The notes under the pieces are model-generated. The model did no database searches. It was not told the DNA's origin and saw nothing but the letters and a program-made list of their open reading frames with translations. A DNA stretch of 12,884 nt, taken from positions 1-12,884 of the forward strand of contig JAZNXS010000008.1 of NCBI GenBank assembly GCA_045594025.1. Direction: 5' to 3'. Position 1 is the stretch's first letter; the number at the start of each line of letters is the position of its first letter. Shown piece after piece: positions 1-7,681 of this stretch. The translations under genes were made by a program, and so were the position numbers. The stretch is from Scatosoma sp045594025 (GTDB lineage: Bacteria > Bacillota > Clostridia > Christensenellales > Borkfalkiaceae).

Positions 1-234
1 GAACGTGTACAGAACTTCGAAGGCGTCGTAATCGCAAAGAGAAACGGCGGCATTTCCGAAACTTTCACCGTACGCCACATTTCTTACGGCGTAGGCGTAG
101 AAAAAACCTATCCTCTTCATTCCCCGAAGATCGCTTCCATCACGGTAGTGAGAAAGGGTAAGGTTAGAAGAGCGAAGTTGTATTATCTGCGCGGTCTTAC
201 CGGTAAAGCTGCTAAAGTTAAGGAAAAAATTTAA
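1..234 (+). CDS. rplS: 50S ribosomal protein L19, 3' part
   Basis: The window opens inside this gene, in frame 1. The 77 visible residues are the C-terminal two thirds of ribosomal protein L19, a large-subunit protein at the interface with the 30S subunit. Recognisable stretches are EGVVIAKRNGG near the start, the segment TFTVRHISYGVGVEKTYPLH, and the basic end VRRAKLYYLRGLTGKAAKVKEKI. Full-length L19 is about 115 residues, so roughly 38 N-terminal residues lie upstream of the window. The TAA at 232-234 is followed 24 bases later by a good intrinsic terminator, so rplS is the last gene of its transcript. In Bacillus rplS lies upstream of the dprA-topA-trmFO-hslVU block, which agrees with what follows here. 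The identification is secure; only the 5' end is missing. Confidence 0.97.
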   Translation, partial: ERVQNFEGVVIAKRNGGISETFTVRHISYGVGVEKTYPLHSPKIASITVVRKGKVRRAKLYYLRGLTGKAAKVKEKI

Positions 235-258
235 GTCGGATATTGAAACCGAAAAGGA

Positions 259-296
259 TAAGTTCGCCCAAAGTCAACGGCGGACTTATTTTTTTT
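259..296 (+). terminator. Intrinsic terminator of rplS
   Basis: A 10-bp stem pairs 259-268 with 279-288, with one T-G wobble, around a 10-base loop. An unbroken run of eight T follows at 289-296. It starts 24 bases after the rplS stop codon and should end the ribosomal-protein transcript. Confidence 0.88.
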
Positions 297-438
297 CAAT
301 CTGACGTTGGACGCAGACTTAGCGTCTTCTCGCACGTTTTTTTAATAGAGTATCGCGCATACCCGTACGTTGCATTATAGTAACATAGGGATTTTGTTCT
401 ACGTGGAACGGTTTTTAATTTTCATTGTTGTCATTTTT
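297..438. other. Non-coding stretch between two terminators
   Basis: I see no gene here. A short inverted repeat GACGC/GCGTC (310-314 with 322-326) is followed ten bases later by seven T (337-343), which is too far away for a classical terminator. At 396-409 lies a near-perfect 14-bp palindrome, GTTCTACGTGGAAC, with one T-G mismatch. With its flanks (395-410) it resembles the ParB-binding parS consensus but departs from it at several positions. No convincing promoter is visible: the TATAGT at 376-381 has no matching -35 box. The stretch ends at a terminator at 439, so a short transcript is possible but unproven. Confidence 0.4.
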
Positions 439-468
439 ACCTGTCGTAAAACGGCAGGTTTATTTTTT
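439..468 (+). terminator. Intrinsic terminator without an upstream ORF
   Basis: An 8-bp stem pairs ACCTGTCG (439-446) with CGGCAGGT (452-459), with one T-G wobble, around the loop TAAAA. It is followed by TTATTTTTT (460-468). The hairpin-plus-T form is typical of a + strand intrinsic terminator. No gene ends just before it. It may back up the rplS terminator, end a small RNA from 297-438, or insulate the next promoter, which begins about 20 bases later. Confidence 0.75.
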
Positions 469-489
469 AAAAAAATACCTATAATTCGG

Positions 490-518
490 TTTACTTTTTT
501 TCTTTTTTCGGTTACAAT
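490..518 (+). promoter_or_regulatory. Probable sigma-A-type promoter for the membrane glycosyltransferase
   Basis: The -35 box TTTACT (490-495) and the -10 box TACAAT (513-518) are 17 bases apart. They lie 66 bases before the start codon at 585 and just after a terminator, which is the expected place for a new transcription unit. A second TATAAT (534-539) with GTTACA (511-516) upstream is a weaker alternative. The ribosome-binding site AAAGGAG is at 574-580. Confidence 0.6.
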
Positions 519-584
519 AGAATGCAGATAATATATAATGAAGTAATTTTGCCTTTTTAAGGGGAGATTCTTCAAAGGAGCACT

Positions 585-2531
585 ATGAAAAAGATAACCG
601 CTTACGTGTGGTCGTTTATCCTTTTATTGATTGCATTTTTCAGCGTTGGGATGTTTACGTTGGGGAGTACGGTAACCGCAGGAGATTCGTTAACGTTCAT
701 ACAAGGTAAAGCTGTTTACTATCAAATGCAAAGCACGTCTTTGCGCGCCGTTTACGTCAACGTAGGGGCGTTGCACACCGAGGAAGAGACGGCTATGATT
801 ACCGCAAGATATTCTACCTCGAGCAGTGCAATTTCGGGGATTTCCACGTTTACGGGGTTGGGTTCCGCTACGCTTGGTAACAGTTCGGAAAAAGGGGTTA
901 TTTCGGACGGCTTGTACAATTGGATAGCGATTCCGCAGAACTCGATTAAGGCTTCGGTAAAGAAGTTGGTGATTTCCGCTTCGGTGAACCTGGAAATCAA
1001 CGAAGTCGTTGCGTTGGATACGAACGGAAAGCTTATCGAATTATCCTATTGCCCCGGTGGCGCCTATTCGAAAGCGGAAGTAGAAAAAACGCTTGACGCG
1101 CAGGAAAGCTTTGCTCGTTTTGTGGACGAGGAAGGGAACATCTTGCCCGACAACGACGCTTTTTCGAATTTTGCCCCCGAGGAAGGGCATTACATGAGCG
1201 CGGTGCAAAACGTTTTGAGTGGCAACGAAAAATATGACGACAGCTATTACACGTTAGACGGTAACTTCAATTATTTGGCAACGGTATTGATGGTGCCTTC
1301 CGTGGCGCTGTTCGGCGTTAGTCCGTTTGCGTTGCGTTTGCCTGCGTTTATCGCTACCTGTCTTTTGATTTTGTTTGCGTTCTTGCTGATCAAAGAACTC
1401 ACCAAAAAAGATCAATGCGCGTTTTGGTTTAGCGTAGCGCTGATGCTCGGCGGTATGGTGACGACAGTGGGCCGTATGGGCGCTCCCTATGCGATGGTGG
1501 CAAGTGCTTTGTTGGCTTCCGCATACTTTATGTACCGCTTCTTCGCGTACGGTATTTCTTCCAAAGATTTGATCCGCGGCAGTATGAACGTGCTCGTTTC
1601 CGGTTTATTTGCTTCTGTTGCGATGGCGATGGATTTGACGGCGGTGATTCCCGTAGCCGGTATTCTCACGTTGTTTGGCTTCGGTATGAGAAGACAGCAC
1701 TTGGCGTATAAGCTTGCGCTTTCAAAGGTTTCCGCGGGGGACACGGAAAGTGATCAGGCTTCCGCTGAGGTAAAGGCAGTAAAGGAAACTTTTGCTATGA
1801 AAAACCGTATTGCATACGGTTTGGCAGCGCTTGGCTTTGTGATGAGCACGGCGATTTTGGTGCTCTTTGCAACGGTAGTTTGCTATTCTGCATACGTACG
1901 TGCGTATAATATAACGGAACAGAACTTCATCGTCATTCTTTGGAAGGGCTTGACCGGTTCTCTTAGGGACAACGGCGTTACCGTTTACACGGCGGCAAAT
2001 ACCAGCCATATCCTGGCTTGGTTAATTCCTTTCAAACCGGCTACGTTATACACGGGCGCGGCTTCGACGGCAGAGGGCGCATATCTCGGTTGGCACGTGT
2101 TGCCGAATGCGGCGGTCTTATTTGCGTCTGCGTTGGCTTTCCTTGGCGCTACGGTGAAATTTATTCTCGATTTCGTACAGAAGCGTAAGGATAAGAAAAC
2201 GTTGCGTATCAGAAGAACGTATATCGTATTGGTAAGCGGCATGTTGGCGGCGTTCTTGGCGGCGGCAATCCGCGGCAACTTCTCGCTTTTGACAAGCTTG
2301 ATATTCCAAGTATGCTACGTTGGCTTCTTGCCCCTCGTTTTGGCGCTGTTGCCCGAACCTGAAAATAAAAAGGATAAATTGTTAATCAATTTGGTATGTT
2401 TCGTTGTGGTTGCGATGTTTGCAGTGGTTTTCGCACTTAGCATTCCTGCGATGTACGGCATTACCGTTATGGCGTCCAATGCGAAAACGTTCAGCTGGTT
2501 GAGTATTCTTTCCAACGGATTTTTCAGATAA
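585..2531 (+). CDS. Polytopic membrane protein, probable GT-C (GT39/PMT-like) glycosyltransferase with an N-terminal extracytoplasmic domain
   Basis: This 648-residue protein starts at an ATG five bases after AAAGGAG. Residues 7-29 form a signal-anchor or first membrane helix. Residues 30 to about 165 are hydrophilic and rich in alternating beta-type segments, suggesting a beta-sandwich (discoidin-like) domain outside the membrane. Next comes APEEGHYMSAVQNVLSG (197-213) and then ALFGVSPFALRLPAF (241-255). This layout, an acidic pair in a loop followed by a helix and LFG..PF..RLP, is characteristic of GT39/PMT and ArnT-like glycosyltransferases, which use lipid-linked sugars. E199/E200 are candidates for the acidic catalytic site. 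About ten further hydrophobic helices follow, with a polar, probably cytoplasmic loop near 380-405. The acceptor and sugar cannot be read from the sequence. The gene appears monocistronic, between a promoter at 490-518 and a hairpin at 2539. The GT-C assignment is an inference from motifs; the membrane topology is certain in outline only. Confidence 0.72.
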   Translation: MKKITAYVWSFILLLIAFFSVGMFTLGSTVTAGDSLTFIQGKAVYYQMQSTSLRAVYVNVGALHTEEETAMITARYSTSSSAISGISTFTGLGSATLGNSSEKGVISDGLYNWIAIPQNSIKASVKKLVISASVNLEINEVVALDTNGKLIELSYCPGGAYSKAEVEKTLDAQESFARFVDEEGNILPDNDAFSNFAPEEGHYMSAVQNVLSGNEKYDDSYYTLDGNFNYLATVLMVPSVALFGVSPFALRLPAFIATCLLILFAFLLIKELTKKDQCAFWFSVALMLGGMVTTVGRMGAPYAMVASALLASAYFMYRFFAYGISSKDLIRGSMNVLVSGLFASVAMAMDLTAVIPVAGILTLFGFGMRRQHLAYKLALSKVSAGDTESDQASAEVKAVKETFAMKNRIAYGLAALGFVMSTAILVLFATVVCYSAYVRAYNITEQNFIVILWKGLTGSLRDNGVTVYTAANTSHILAWLIPFKPATLYTGAASTAEGAYLGWHVLPNAAVLFASALAFLGATVKFILDFVQKRKDKKTLRIRRTYIVLVSGMLAAFLAAAIRGNFSLLTSLIFQVCYVGFLPLVLALLPEPENKKDKLLINLVCFVVVAMFAVVFALSIPAMYGITVMASNAKTFSWLSILSNGFFR

Positions 2532-2538
2532 TACACTT

Positions 2539-2570
2539 TCCGCAAGTATCTGCTTGCGGAGTTCGTTTTT
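2539..2570 (+). terminator. Hairpin with a weak T tract after the glycosyltransferase gene
   Basis: A perfect 8-bp stem pairs TCCGCAAG (2539-2546) with CTTGCGGA (2553-2560) around a 6-base loop. The following tail, GTTCGTTTTT, has an interrupted T run, so termination may be partial. I see no clear promoter between it and yifB at 2589, although GATAAT at 2527-2532 is -10-like. Read-through into yifB is therefore plausible. Confidence 0.6.
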
Positions 2571-2588
2571 CAAGAAAAGGGATAGGTT

Positions 2589-4124
2589 ATGATTGCAAAG
2601 GTACAAAGTTATGCGCTGTCGGGGTTGGAAGGCGTCTGCGTCACGGTAGAGGCAGATATTTCCAAAGGGGTGCCTTCCTATGAGATGGTCGGTTTGCCCG
2701 ACGCGGCGGTAAAAGAATCTAAGGAACGCGTCAGAAGCGCAGTCAAGAACAGCGCTCTGGAATTTCCTATGCATAAAATTACCGTTAACCTCGCCCCTGC
2801 CTACGTCAAAAAGGAGGGATCGTCCTTTGATTTGCCCGTGGCGGTGAGCTTGCTGCTCGGCTACGGTACGCTGGAAGCGGACGTCGAGGGGATTATCTTT
2901 TTGGGTGAACTGGCTTTAAACGGCGATCTGCGTCCCGTATCGGGGGTATTGCCCTCTATTATTTCTGCGAGGGATAAAGGCTTCACGAAATTCGTCGTTC
3001 CGTACGGGAATGCAAAGGAAGCGAGTTTTATCCGCGGCGTCAACGTATATGCTGCAAAGAATTTAAAAGAAGTATACAATCATTTGTCGGGCATTGCGCC
3101 CATGGAACCGGTGCCTGCAGGCGCTTTCGAGAGGACGGTTTTGGAAAAGAAAACCTCGTACGATTTGGCGTTTGTGAAAGGGCAGGCGATTGCAAAGCGC
3201 GCCTTGGAAGTGGCGGTGGCAGGCGGACACAACGTGCTGTTTGTCGGCCCTCCGGGTAGCGGTAAAACGATGCTGGCAAGATCCTTGCCGTCCGTGCTTC
3301 CCGATATGTCCTTTGAAGAGGCTTTGGAAATTACGAAGATACACTCGGTGGCAGGTACTTTGGGGGAAGCGGGTATCGTAACGGAGCGTCCATTTAGAAG
3401 TCCGCACCACACGGCAACGACCGTATCCCTTTGCGGCGGCGGCAATAAATCGGTGCATCCTGGGGAAATCAGCTTGGCGCACGGCGGCGTGTTGTTCCTA
3501 GATGAATTGCCCGAATATAAGCGTTCCGCTTTGGAAGCGCTCCGTCAGCCTTTGGAAGACGGCGTTATCACCATCTCCCGAGCAGGGGGAACGGTAACGT
3601 ATCCTGCTTCCTTTATGCTTTGCGCTAGTATGAATCCTTGTCCTTGCGGCAATTACGGCAGCGCGAAGCGTCGTTGTAGCTGCACCCCTAACGATATTCG
3701 TAAATATCGCGCCCGTGTATCAGGGCCTTTGCTGGATAGAATCGATATTCAGGTGGAAGTGGACGGCGTGGACTATGACGCTCTTGTATCTGAAACGCAG
3801 GAGGAATCCAGCGCGGTGGTGAAAGCGAGGGCGGACAGCGCAAGAAAAATACAGCGCGCGAGATTTGAAGGGAGTATGGTCGCAACGAATGCGGAAATGG
3901 GAGAAAAGGAAACCCGTGCATACTGCCGTTTAAGCAAGGAATGTGAAGACGTGCTTAGAGAAGCGTTTGAGAGCTTGCATCTCTCGGCAAGGGCGCGTTC
4001 CAGAATCTTAAAAGTAGCGCGTACGATTGCTGATTTGGATTTATCCGAAAATATCACCCCTGAACACTTATACGAGGCGATTTCGTACAGAACGTACGGC
4101 GCTGATTTATCGAATATCGATTGA
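2589..4124 (+). CDS. yifB: YifB/ComM-family Mg-chelatase-like AAA+ ATPase
   Basis: This 511-residue protein matches the YifB/ComM family along its length. The N-terminal ChlI-like domain (about 20-165) carries VGLPDAAVKESKERVRSA and the FLGELALNGDLRPVSGVLP segment. The AAA+ module has Walker A GPPGSGKT (220-227), the segment RSPHHTATTVSL (270-281) and Walker B VLFLDE (301-306). A cysteine cluster (C351, C353, C363, C365) lies in the CPCGNYG region, followed by SGPLLDRIDI (378-387). A C-terminal helical lid with the family segment LSARARSRILKVARTIADL (465-483) completes it. In Gram-negative bacteria ComM is a hexameric helicase that promotes branch migration during natural transformation; the role in Bacillota is less certain. 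AAAAGGG (2575-2581) sits seven bases before the ATG. It heads a packed gene run, and dprA two genes on supports a DNA-processing role. Confidence 0.93.
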   Translation: MIAKVQSYALSGLEGVCVTVEADISKGVPSYEMVGLPDAAVKESKERVRSAVKNSALEFPMHKITVNLAPAYVKKEGSSFDLPVAVSLLLGYGTLEADVEGIIFLGELALNGDLRPVSGVLPSIISARDKGFTKFVVPYGNAKEASFIRGVNVYAAKNLKEVYNHLSGIAPMEPVPAGAFERTVLEKKTSYDLAFVKGQAIAKRALEVAVAGGHNVLFVGPPGSGKTMLARSLPSVLPDMSFEEALEITKIHSVAGTLGEAGIVTERPFRSPHHTATTVSLCGGGNKSVHPGEISLAHGGVLFLDELPEYKRSALEALRQPLEDGVITISRAGGTVTYPASFMLCASMNPCPCGNYGSAKRRCSCTPNDIRKYRARVSGPLLDRIDIQVEVDGVDYDALVSETQEESSAVVKARADSARKIQRARFEGSMVATNAEMGEKETRAYCRLSKECEDVLREAFESLHLSARARSRILKVARTIADLDLSENITPEHLYEAISYRTYGADLSNID

Positions 4125-4130
4125 CGAACT

Positions 4131-4418
4131 ATGACGCTGAAAATATTTATTGTTTATCTTGTTGTCTTATCCCTGATTACGTTTATCACGTATGCGGCGG
4201 ATAAGCAGAAAGCCAAAAAGGGGGCATGGCGAATCCCCGAAGCGACGTTGTTGGGATTATCCTTTTTCGGCGGTGCGTTTGGCGGATATTTGGCGATGCA
4301 CGCCGTTCGGCATAAAACGAAAAAATGGTATTTTCATTTCGTGCACTTGCTTGGTATCGCTTGGCAAATGGCGGCTTTGATTTATCTTATCATCCACCCC
4401 AACTTTTTATTTGTTTAA
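4131..4418 (+). CDS. DUF1294 small membrane protein
   Basis: This 95-residue protein has the DUF1294 signature. After a first membrane helix (about 4-21) comes the polar loop DKQKAKKGAWRIPEATLLGL (24-43), then a glycine-rich second helix (SFFGGAFGGYLAMHAV) and the RHKTKKWYFHF motif (60-70). A last helix runs from about 71 to 92. The function of DUF1294 proteins is not known to me; some members are fused to cold-shock domains, but this one is free-standing. It starts six bases after the yifB stop and has no visible Shine-Dalgarno sequence, so translation is probably coupled to yifB. dprA begins 12 bases after its stop. This position between two transformation-related genes is suggestive but does not establish function. 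Family assignment is firm; role is unknown. Confidence 0.85.
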   Translation: MTLKIFIVYLVVLSLITFITYAADKQKAKKGAWRIPEATLLGLSFFGGAFGGYLAMHAVRHKTKKWYFHFVHLLGIAWQMAALIYLIIHPNFLFV

Positions 4419-4430
4419 CGGAGTACACTG

Positions 4431-5297
4431 TTGCAAAACGTAGGTAAAATACAATCGATTATAGAAATTCCCATTTCCTCTCCCGATTATCCTGCGGAGT
4501 GGAAAGGACTTTCGGACGCGCCTCCCGTGCTGTACGCAAAGGGGGATATCCGATTATTGCAGGAAAGAAAGCTGGTGATTGTCGGTTCTCGTCGCACACC
4601 TGCCCCTGCCTTAAAGCTGGGGATGAGGATTTCTAAAGAGCTCTCCGAGAGTGTCATCGTCGTAACGGGTACGGCAGACGGTGGCGATGGCGCGGCGATT
4701 GAAGGGGCGCTTAGCGGTAGCGGCAAGGTGATTTGTTTGCTGGCAGGCGGTTTTTCTTCCGTTTCGCAAAGTAGTTTTGCGCTTTTGGAAAAAGTGGCGG
4801 AGCGCGGTTTGCTATTATCTCCGTATTCGTACGAAACGCCGGTTCGAAGCTTTTCCTACGAGCACCGAAACAAGCTGCTTGCTGCGCTTGGCGAAGGGGT
4901 ATTGGTGCTTGGCGCGGCAGAAAAAAGCGGCGCGTTGATTACGGCAAAATACGCCAAGGAATTTGGAAAAACGCTTTTTGCGATTCCATATTTCCCAGGT
5001 AGCGCGGCAGGCGCAGGCTGTAACGCTTTGTTGAAATCGGGCGGTGTTTTGGTAGAAAATGCGTTTGACGTCACCGCTTTGATGGGCATAACAATTACAC
5101 AGAAGAAAGCGTCCGTCGTATTGACGGCAGACGAAGAAAAGATGCTGTCGGCGCTCAAAGATATGTCGGAAGGGCATATTATCGAGCTGTCGGCAAAGGC
5201 AGGAATTCCTGCGTTTAAAGCAAAAGCGGTGTTATCCGCTTTGGAAGTCAAGGGCATGGCAGTGGCTTTGGGCGGTAACCGCTACGCTGCTATATAA
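4431..5297 (+). CDS. dprA: DNA-processing protein DprA (Smf), short and divergent
   Basis: DprA binds incoming single-stranded DNA and loads RecA during natural transformation. The 288 residues start at TTG, seven bases after CGGAG (4419-4423). The Rossmann-like domain shows the landmarks VGSRR (51-55), VTGTADGGDGAAIEGAL (78-94), CLLAGG (102-107), HRNKLLAALGEGVLVLGAAEKSGALITA (145-172, key parts HRN and SGALIT) and GCNALLKSGG (196-205). A C-terminal winged-helix-like segment (about 232-288) follows. Two things are unusual. The N-terminal SAM-like domain of many DprA proteins is absent, making it about 70 residues shorter. The canonical loop GLARGIDAAAH is replaced by GTADGGDGAAI, losing the conserved Arg, Ile and His. 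The protein otherwise looks intact, with no frameshift. It lies in the yifB-hslU run and precedes topA, as in Bacillus. Identity is secure; full activity is uncertain. Confidence 0.92.
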   Translation: MQNVGKIQSIIEIPISSPDYPAEWKGLSDAPPVLYAKGDIRLLQERKLVIVGSRRTPAPALKLGMRISKELSESVIVVTGTADGGDGAAIEGALSGSGKVICLLAGGFSSVSQSSFALLEKVAERGLLLSPYSYETPVRSFSYEHRNKLLAALGEGVLVLGAAEKSGALITAKYAKEFGKTLFAIPYFPGSAAGAGCNALLKSGGVLVENAFDVTALMGITITQKKASVVLTADEEKMLSALKDMSEGHIIELSAKAGIPAFKAKAVLSALEVKGMAVALGGNRYAAI

Positions 5298-5330
5298 CTT
5301 GAAAAAATCTCAATTTGCAAAAAATGATGT

Positions 5331-5336
5331 GAAGGA
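5331..5336 (+). promoter_or_regulatory. Ribosome-binding site that sets the topA start
   Basis: GAAGGA lies seven bases before the ATG at 5344. The frame is open further upstream to a TTG at 5299, but that codon sits directly after the dprA stop without its own ribosome-binding site. The conserved TopA N-terminus, MDLIIVESPSKAKTI, begins exactly at 5344. Confidence 0.8.
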
Positions 5337-5343
5337 ATATAGA

Positions 5344-7674
5344 ATGGATTTAATTATCGTAGAGTCGCCTTCCAAGGCGAAAACCATCTCCAAGTACCTC
5401 AAAGGGCAGTACCGTGTGGACGCTTCAGCCGGCCATATCCGCGATTTGCCCGTGCACACGCTGGGCGTGGACGTCAAGAACAATTATGAACCGAAGTACG
5501 TCAATTCCGAAGGGAAAGAGGACGTTATTCGCCGTTTGACGGACGCGACGAAAAAAGCCGACCGCGTATATCTCGCAACCGACCCTGATAGAGAAGGGGA
5601 AGCGATTGCATGGCATTTGCAGACGGTGTTGGGGCTTGACGAGAATGGCAAAAACCGTATCGAGTTCAACGAGGTTTCCAAATCCGCGATTGAAGCGGCA
5701 TTGAAATCCCCCCGCACCATCAATTACAGCTTGGTGGACGCGCAACAAGCGCGAAGAGTATTAGACCGTCTTGTAGGGTATAAGCTCTCCACCTTGCTCA
5801 ACCACAAAATCGAAGATAAAAACGGCAACGGCAAGCGTACGCTTTCGGGCGGCCGTGTGCAATCGGTAGCTCTTCGCTTGGTGGTGGAAAGAGAACGCGA
5901 AATTACGGCGTTCAAGCCGCAGGAATACTGGAATTTGACGGCAGAATTGCAGGATATTCGCAAGGAATACGCGTCGTTTAAAACGATGCTTGAAAAGAAG
6001 GGAAACCGTAAGTATAAGCCTTCGTCCGCAGAAGAAACGGCGCAGGTATTATCCGTTATTGAAAACGGAAAGTTTGTCGTTTCCAAAACGAAAAAATCGG
6101 TGATTAAAGCGCACGCGCCTGCTCCGTTTACCACCAGCTCCTTACAGCAGGACGCGTCGACGAAGCTTGGCTTTACCGCGCCTGATACCATGACGCTGGC
6201 ACAGCATCTCTATGAAGGTATCGCAACGGAAAACGGCGATCATATCGCGTTTATTACGTATATGAGAACGGACTCTGTCCGTGTTTCCAAGGAAGCGCAA
6301 GCGAAAGCGTTGGCGAGAATCCGCGCGGTGTACGGTGAGGAATACGCGCCCGAAAAGCCGAATTATTACGCATCGAAGAAGGGGGCGCAGGACGCGCACG
6401 AAGCGATTCGTCCCATCGATTTGGAAATGACGCCCGACAAGGCGAAAAAGCTGTTGGATAAAAAGCATTATTCTCTTTACCGTTTGATTTACGAACGTTT
6501 CTTGGCTTCGCAAATGGCAGAGGCGAGATATAACAGCATGCAAATGGAAATCGATAACAGCGGTTATATTTTCAAAGCAAGCGGAAAAGTGATGCTGTTT
6601 GCAGGCTTTACAGCGGTATATCAGGACGTAAGCGCAAAGAAGGACGACGAGGACGAAATCAGTTCCGCAAAGCTTCTTCCCAACCTCAACGAAGGAGACG
6701 TCCTGGATTTAATCAGTATGCAGAAGGAGCAAAAATTTACCAAACCGCCCCTTCGTTATACGGATGCGTCGCTGGTTAAAACGATGGAAGAAAAGGGGAT
6801 CGGCAGACCGTCCACGTATGCGACGATCATCTCGAAACTCATGCAAAAATACGTCAAAAAAGACGGTAAGTATATGTATCCTACGCCCATTGCGTACGAC
6901 GTTGTGGATATGTTGCTCTCCTGCTTTGTGGATGTCATGGACGTCGGCTTTACGGCAGGTATGGAAACTCGTTTGGACGACATCGAAGACGGCGGTGTAG
7001 AATGGCGCAAGGTCATCGGGGATTTCTATCCTGGGTTCGAACAAAACCTGCGCAAAGCGTCCGCTTACGGCGACCGTTTGACGGATGAAGTGTGTGGTAA
7101 GTGCGGACATTTCATGCTGAGAAGAATGGGGAAATTTGGGAAGTACTTGGCTTGTTCCAATTATCCTGAATGTCACAACATTCTTAGTGAAAGCGCGGAA
7201 GAAATTTCTGCGGTACGTTGCCCGAAGTGCGGCGAAAATATGGTATTTAAGAGTGGTAAATTCGGTAGATTCTTGGCTTGTCCTAGCTATCCCGATTGTA
7301 AAACCACCATGTCTATGCCCACCGATGAAGAGCCCAAGCTTGCAGGCTTGTGCCCTGAATGTGGCTCGGCGATGAGCGTTAGAAAATCCAAGCGCGGCAA
7401 GGTGTATTACAGCTGTATCGGGTATCCCGACTGTAAGTTTATGAGCTGGGATATTCCCACGGGCGAAAAGTGTCCTTTATGTGAAACGGCGCTTGTAAAG
7501 ACGGGGCGCGGCGGCGTAAAATGCAGTAATAAGGATTGCGATTATCACGTAAAACCCGATTCTAAGCAAGCAAAGAAGATACAAATGCAGGACGATTTCG
7601 AACCGCCTATTCCGGAAGAGCCTGTATACTTCGATTATGATCAGGACTACTTCCCCATCGATTTTGAGGAGTAA
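5344..7674 (+). CDS. topA: DNA topoisomerase I (type IA)
   Basis: TopA relaxes negatively supercoiled DNA by cutting and rejoining one strand. In this 776-residue protein the TOPRIM domain comes first, with E7 in LIIVESPSKAK and the metal-binding acidic triad D80, D82, E84 in ATDPDREGEA. The active-site tyrosine is Y306 in FITYMRTDS. Other family landmarks are LSGGRVQSVALRL, DAHEAIRP and EEKGIGRPSTYA. The C-terminal part carries four successive four-cysteine zinc-ribbon units, starting near residues 584, 626, 670 and 710, each of the form CxxC ... C ... C. Many relatives have three. The protein ends in an acidic, aromatic tail (DYDQDYFPIDFEE). It begins 46 bases after dprA and ends seven bases before trmFO; its own last codons carry the trmFO ribosome-binding site. 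It is complete and shows nothing to suggest loss of function. Confidence 0.97.
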   Translation: MDLIIVESPSKAKTISKYLKGQYRVDASAGHIRDLPVHTLGVDVKNNYEPKYVNSEGKEDVIRRLTDATKKADRVYLATDPDREGEAIAWHLQTVLGLDENGKNRIEFNEVSKSAIEAALKSPRTINYSLVDAQQARRVLDRLVGYKLSTLLNHKIEDKNGNGKRTLSGGRVQSVALRLVVEREREITAFKPQEYWNLTAELQDIRKEYASFKTMLEKKGNRKYKPSSAEETAQVLSVIENGKFVVSKTKKSVIKAHAPAPFTTSSLQQDASTKLGFTAPDTMTLAQHLYEGIATENGDHIAFITYMRTDSVRVSKEAQAKALARIRAVYGEEYAPEKPNYYASKKGAQDAHEAIRPIDLEMTPDKAKKLLDKKHYSLYRLIYERFLASQMAEARYNSMQMEIDNSGYIFKASGKVMLFAGFTAVYQDVSAKKDDEDEISSAKLLPNLNEGDVLDLISMQKEQKFTKPPLRYTDASLVKTMEEKGIGRPSTYATIISKLMQKYVKKDGKYMYPTPIAYDVVDMLLSCFVDVMDVGFTAGMETRLDDIEDGGVEWRKVIGDFYPGFEQNLRKASAYGDRLTDEVCGKCGHFMLRRMGKFGKYLACSNYPECHNILSESAEEISAVRCPKCGENMVFKSGKFGRFLACPSYPDCKTTMSMPTDEEPKLAGLCPECGSAMSVRKSKRGKVYYSCIGYPDCKFMSWDIPTGEKCPLCETALVKTGRGGVKCSNKDCDYHVKPDSKQAKKIQMQDDFEPPIPEEPVYFDYDQDYFPIDFEE

Positions 7675-7681
7675 TGACGGA

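Noticed and set aside
310..343. Possible third terminator (GACGC/GCGTC stem and seven T).
   Set aside because: Ten bases separate the stem from the T run, and the stem is only five pairs.
5299..5343. Upstream TTG start for topA.
   Set aside because: No ribosome-binding site fits it; the ATG at 5344 has GAAGGA seven bases upstream and the conserved N-terminus.
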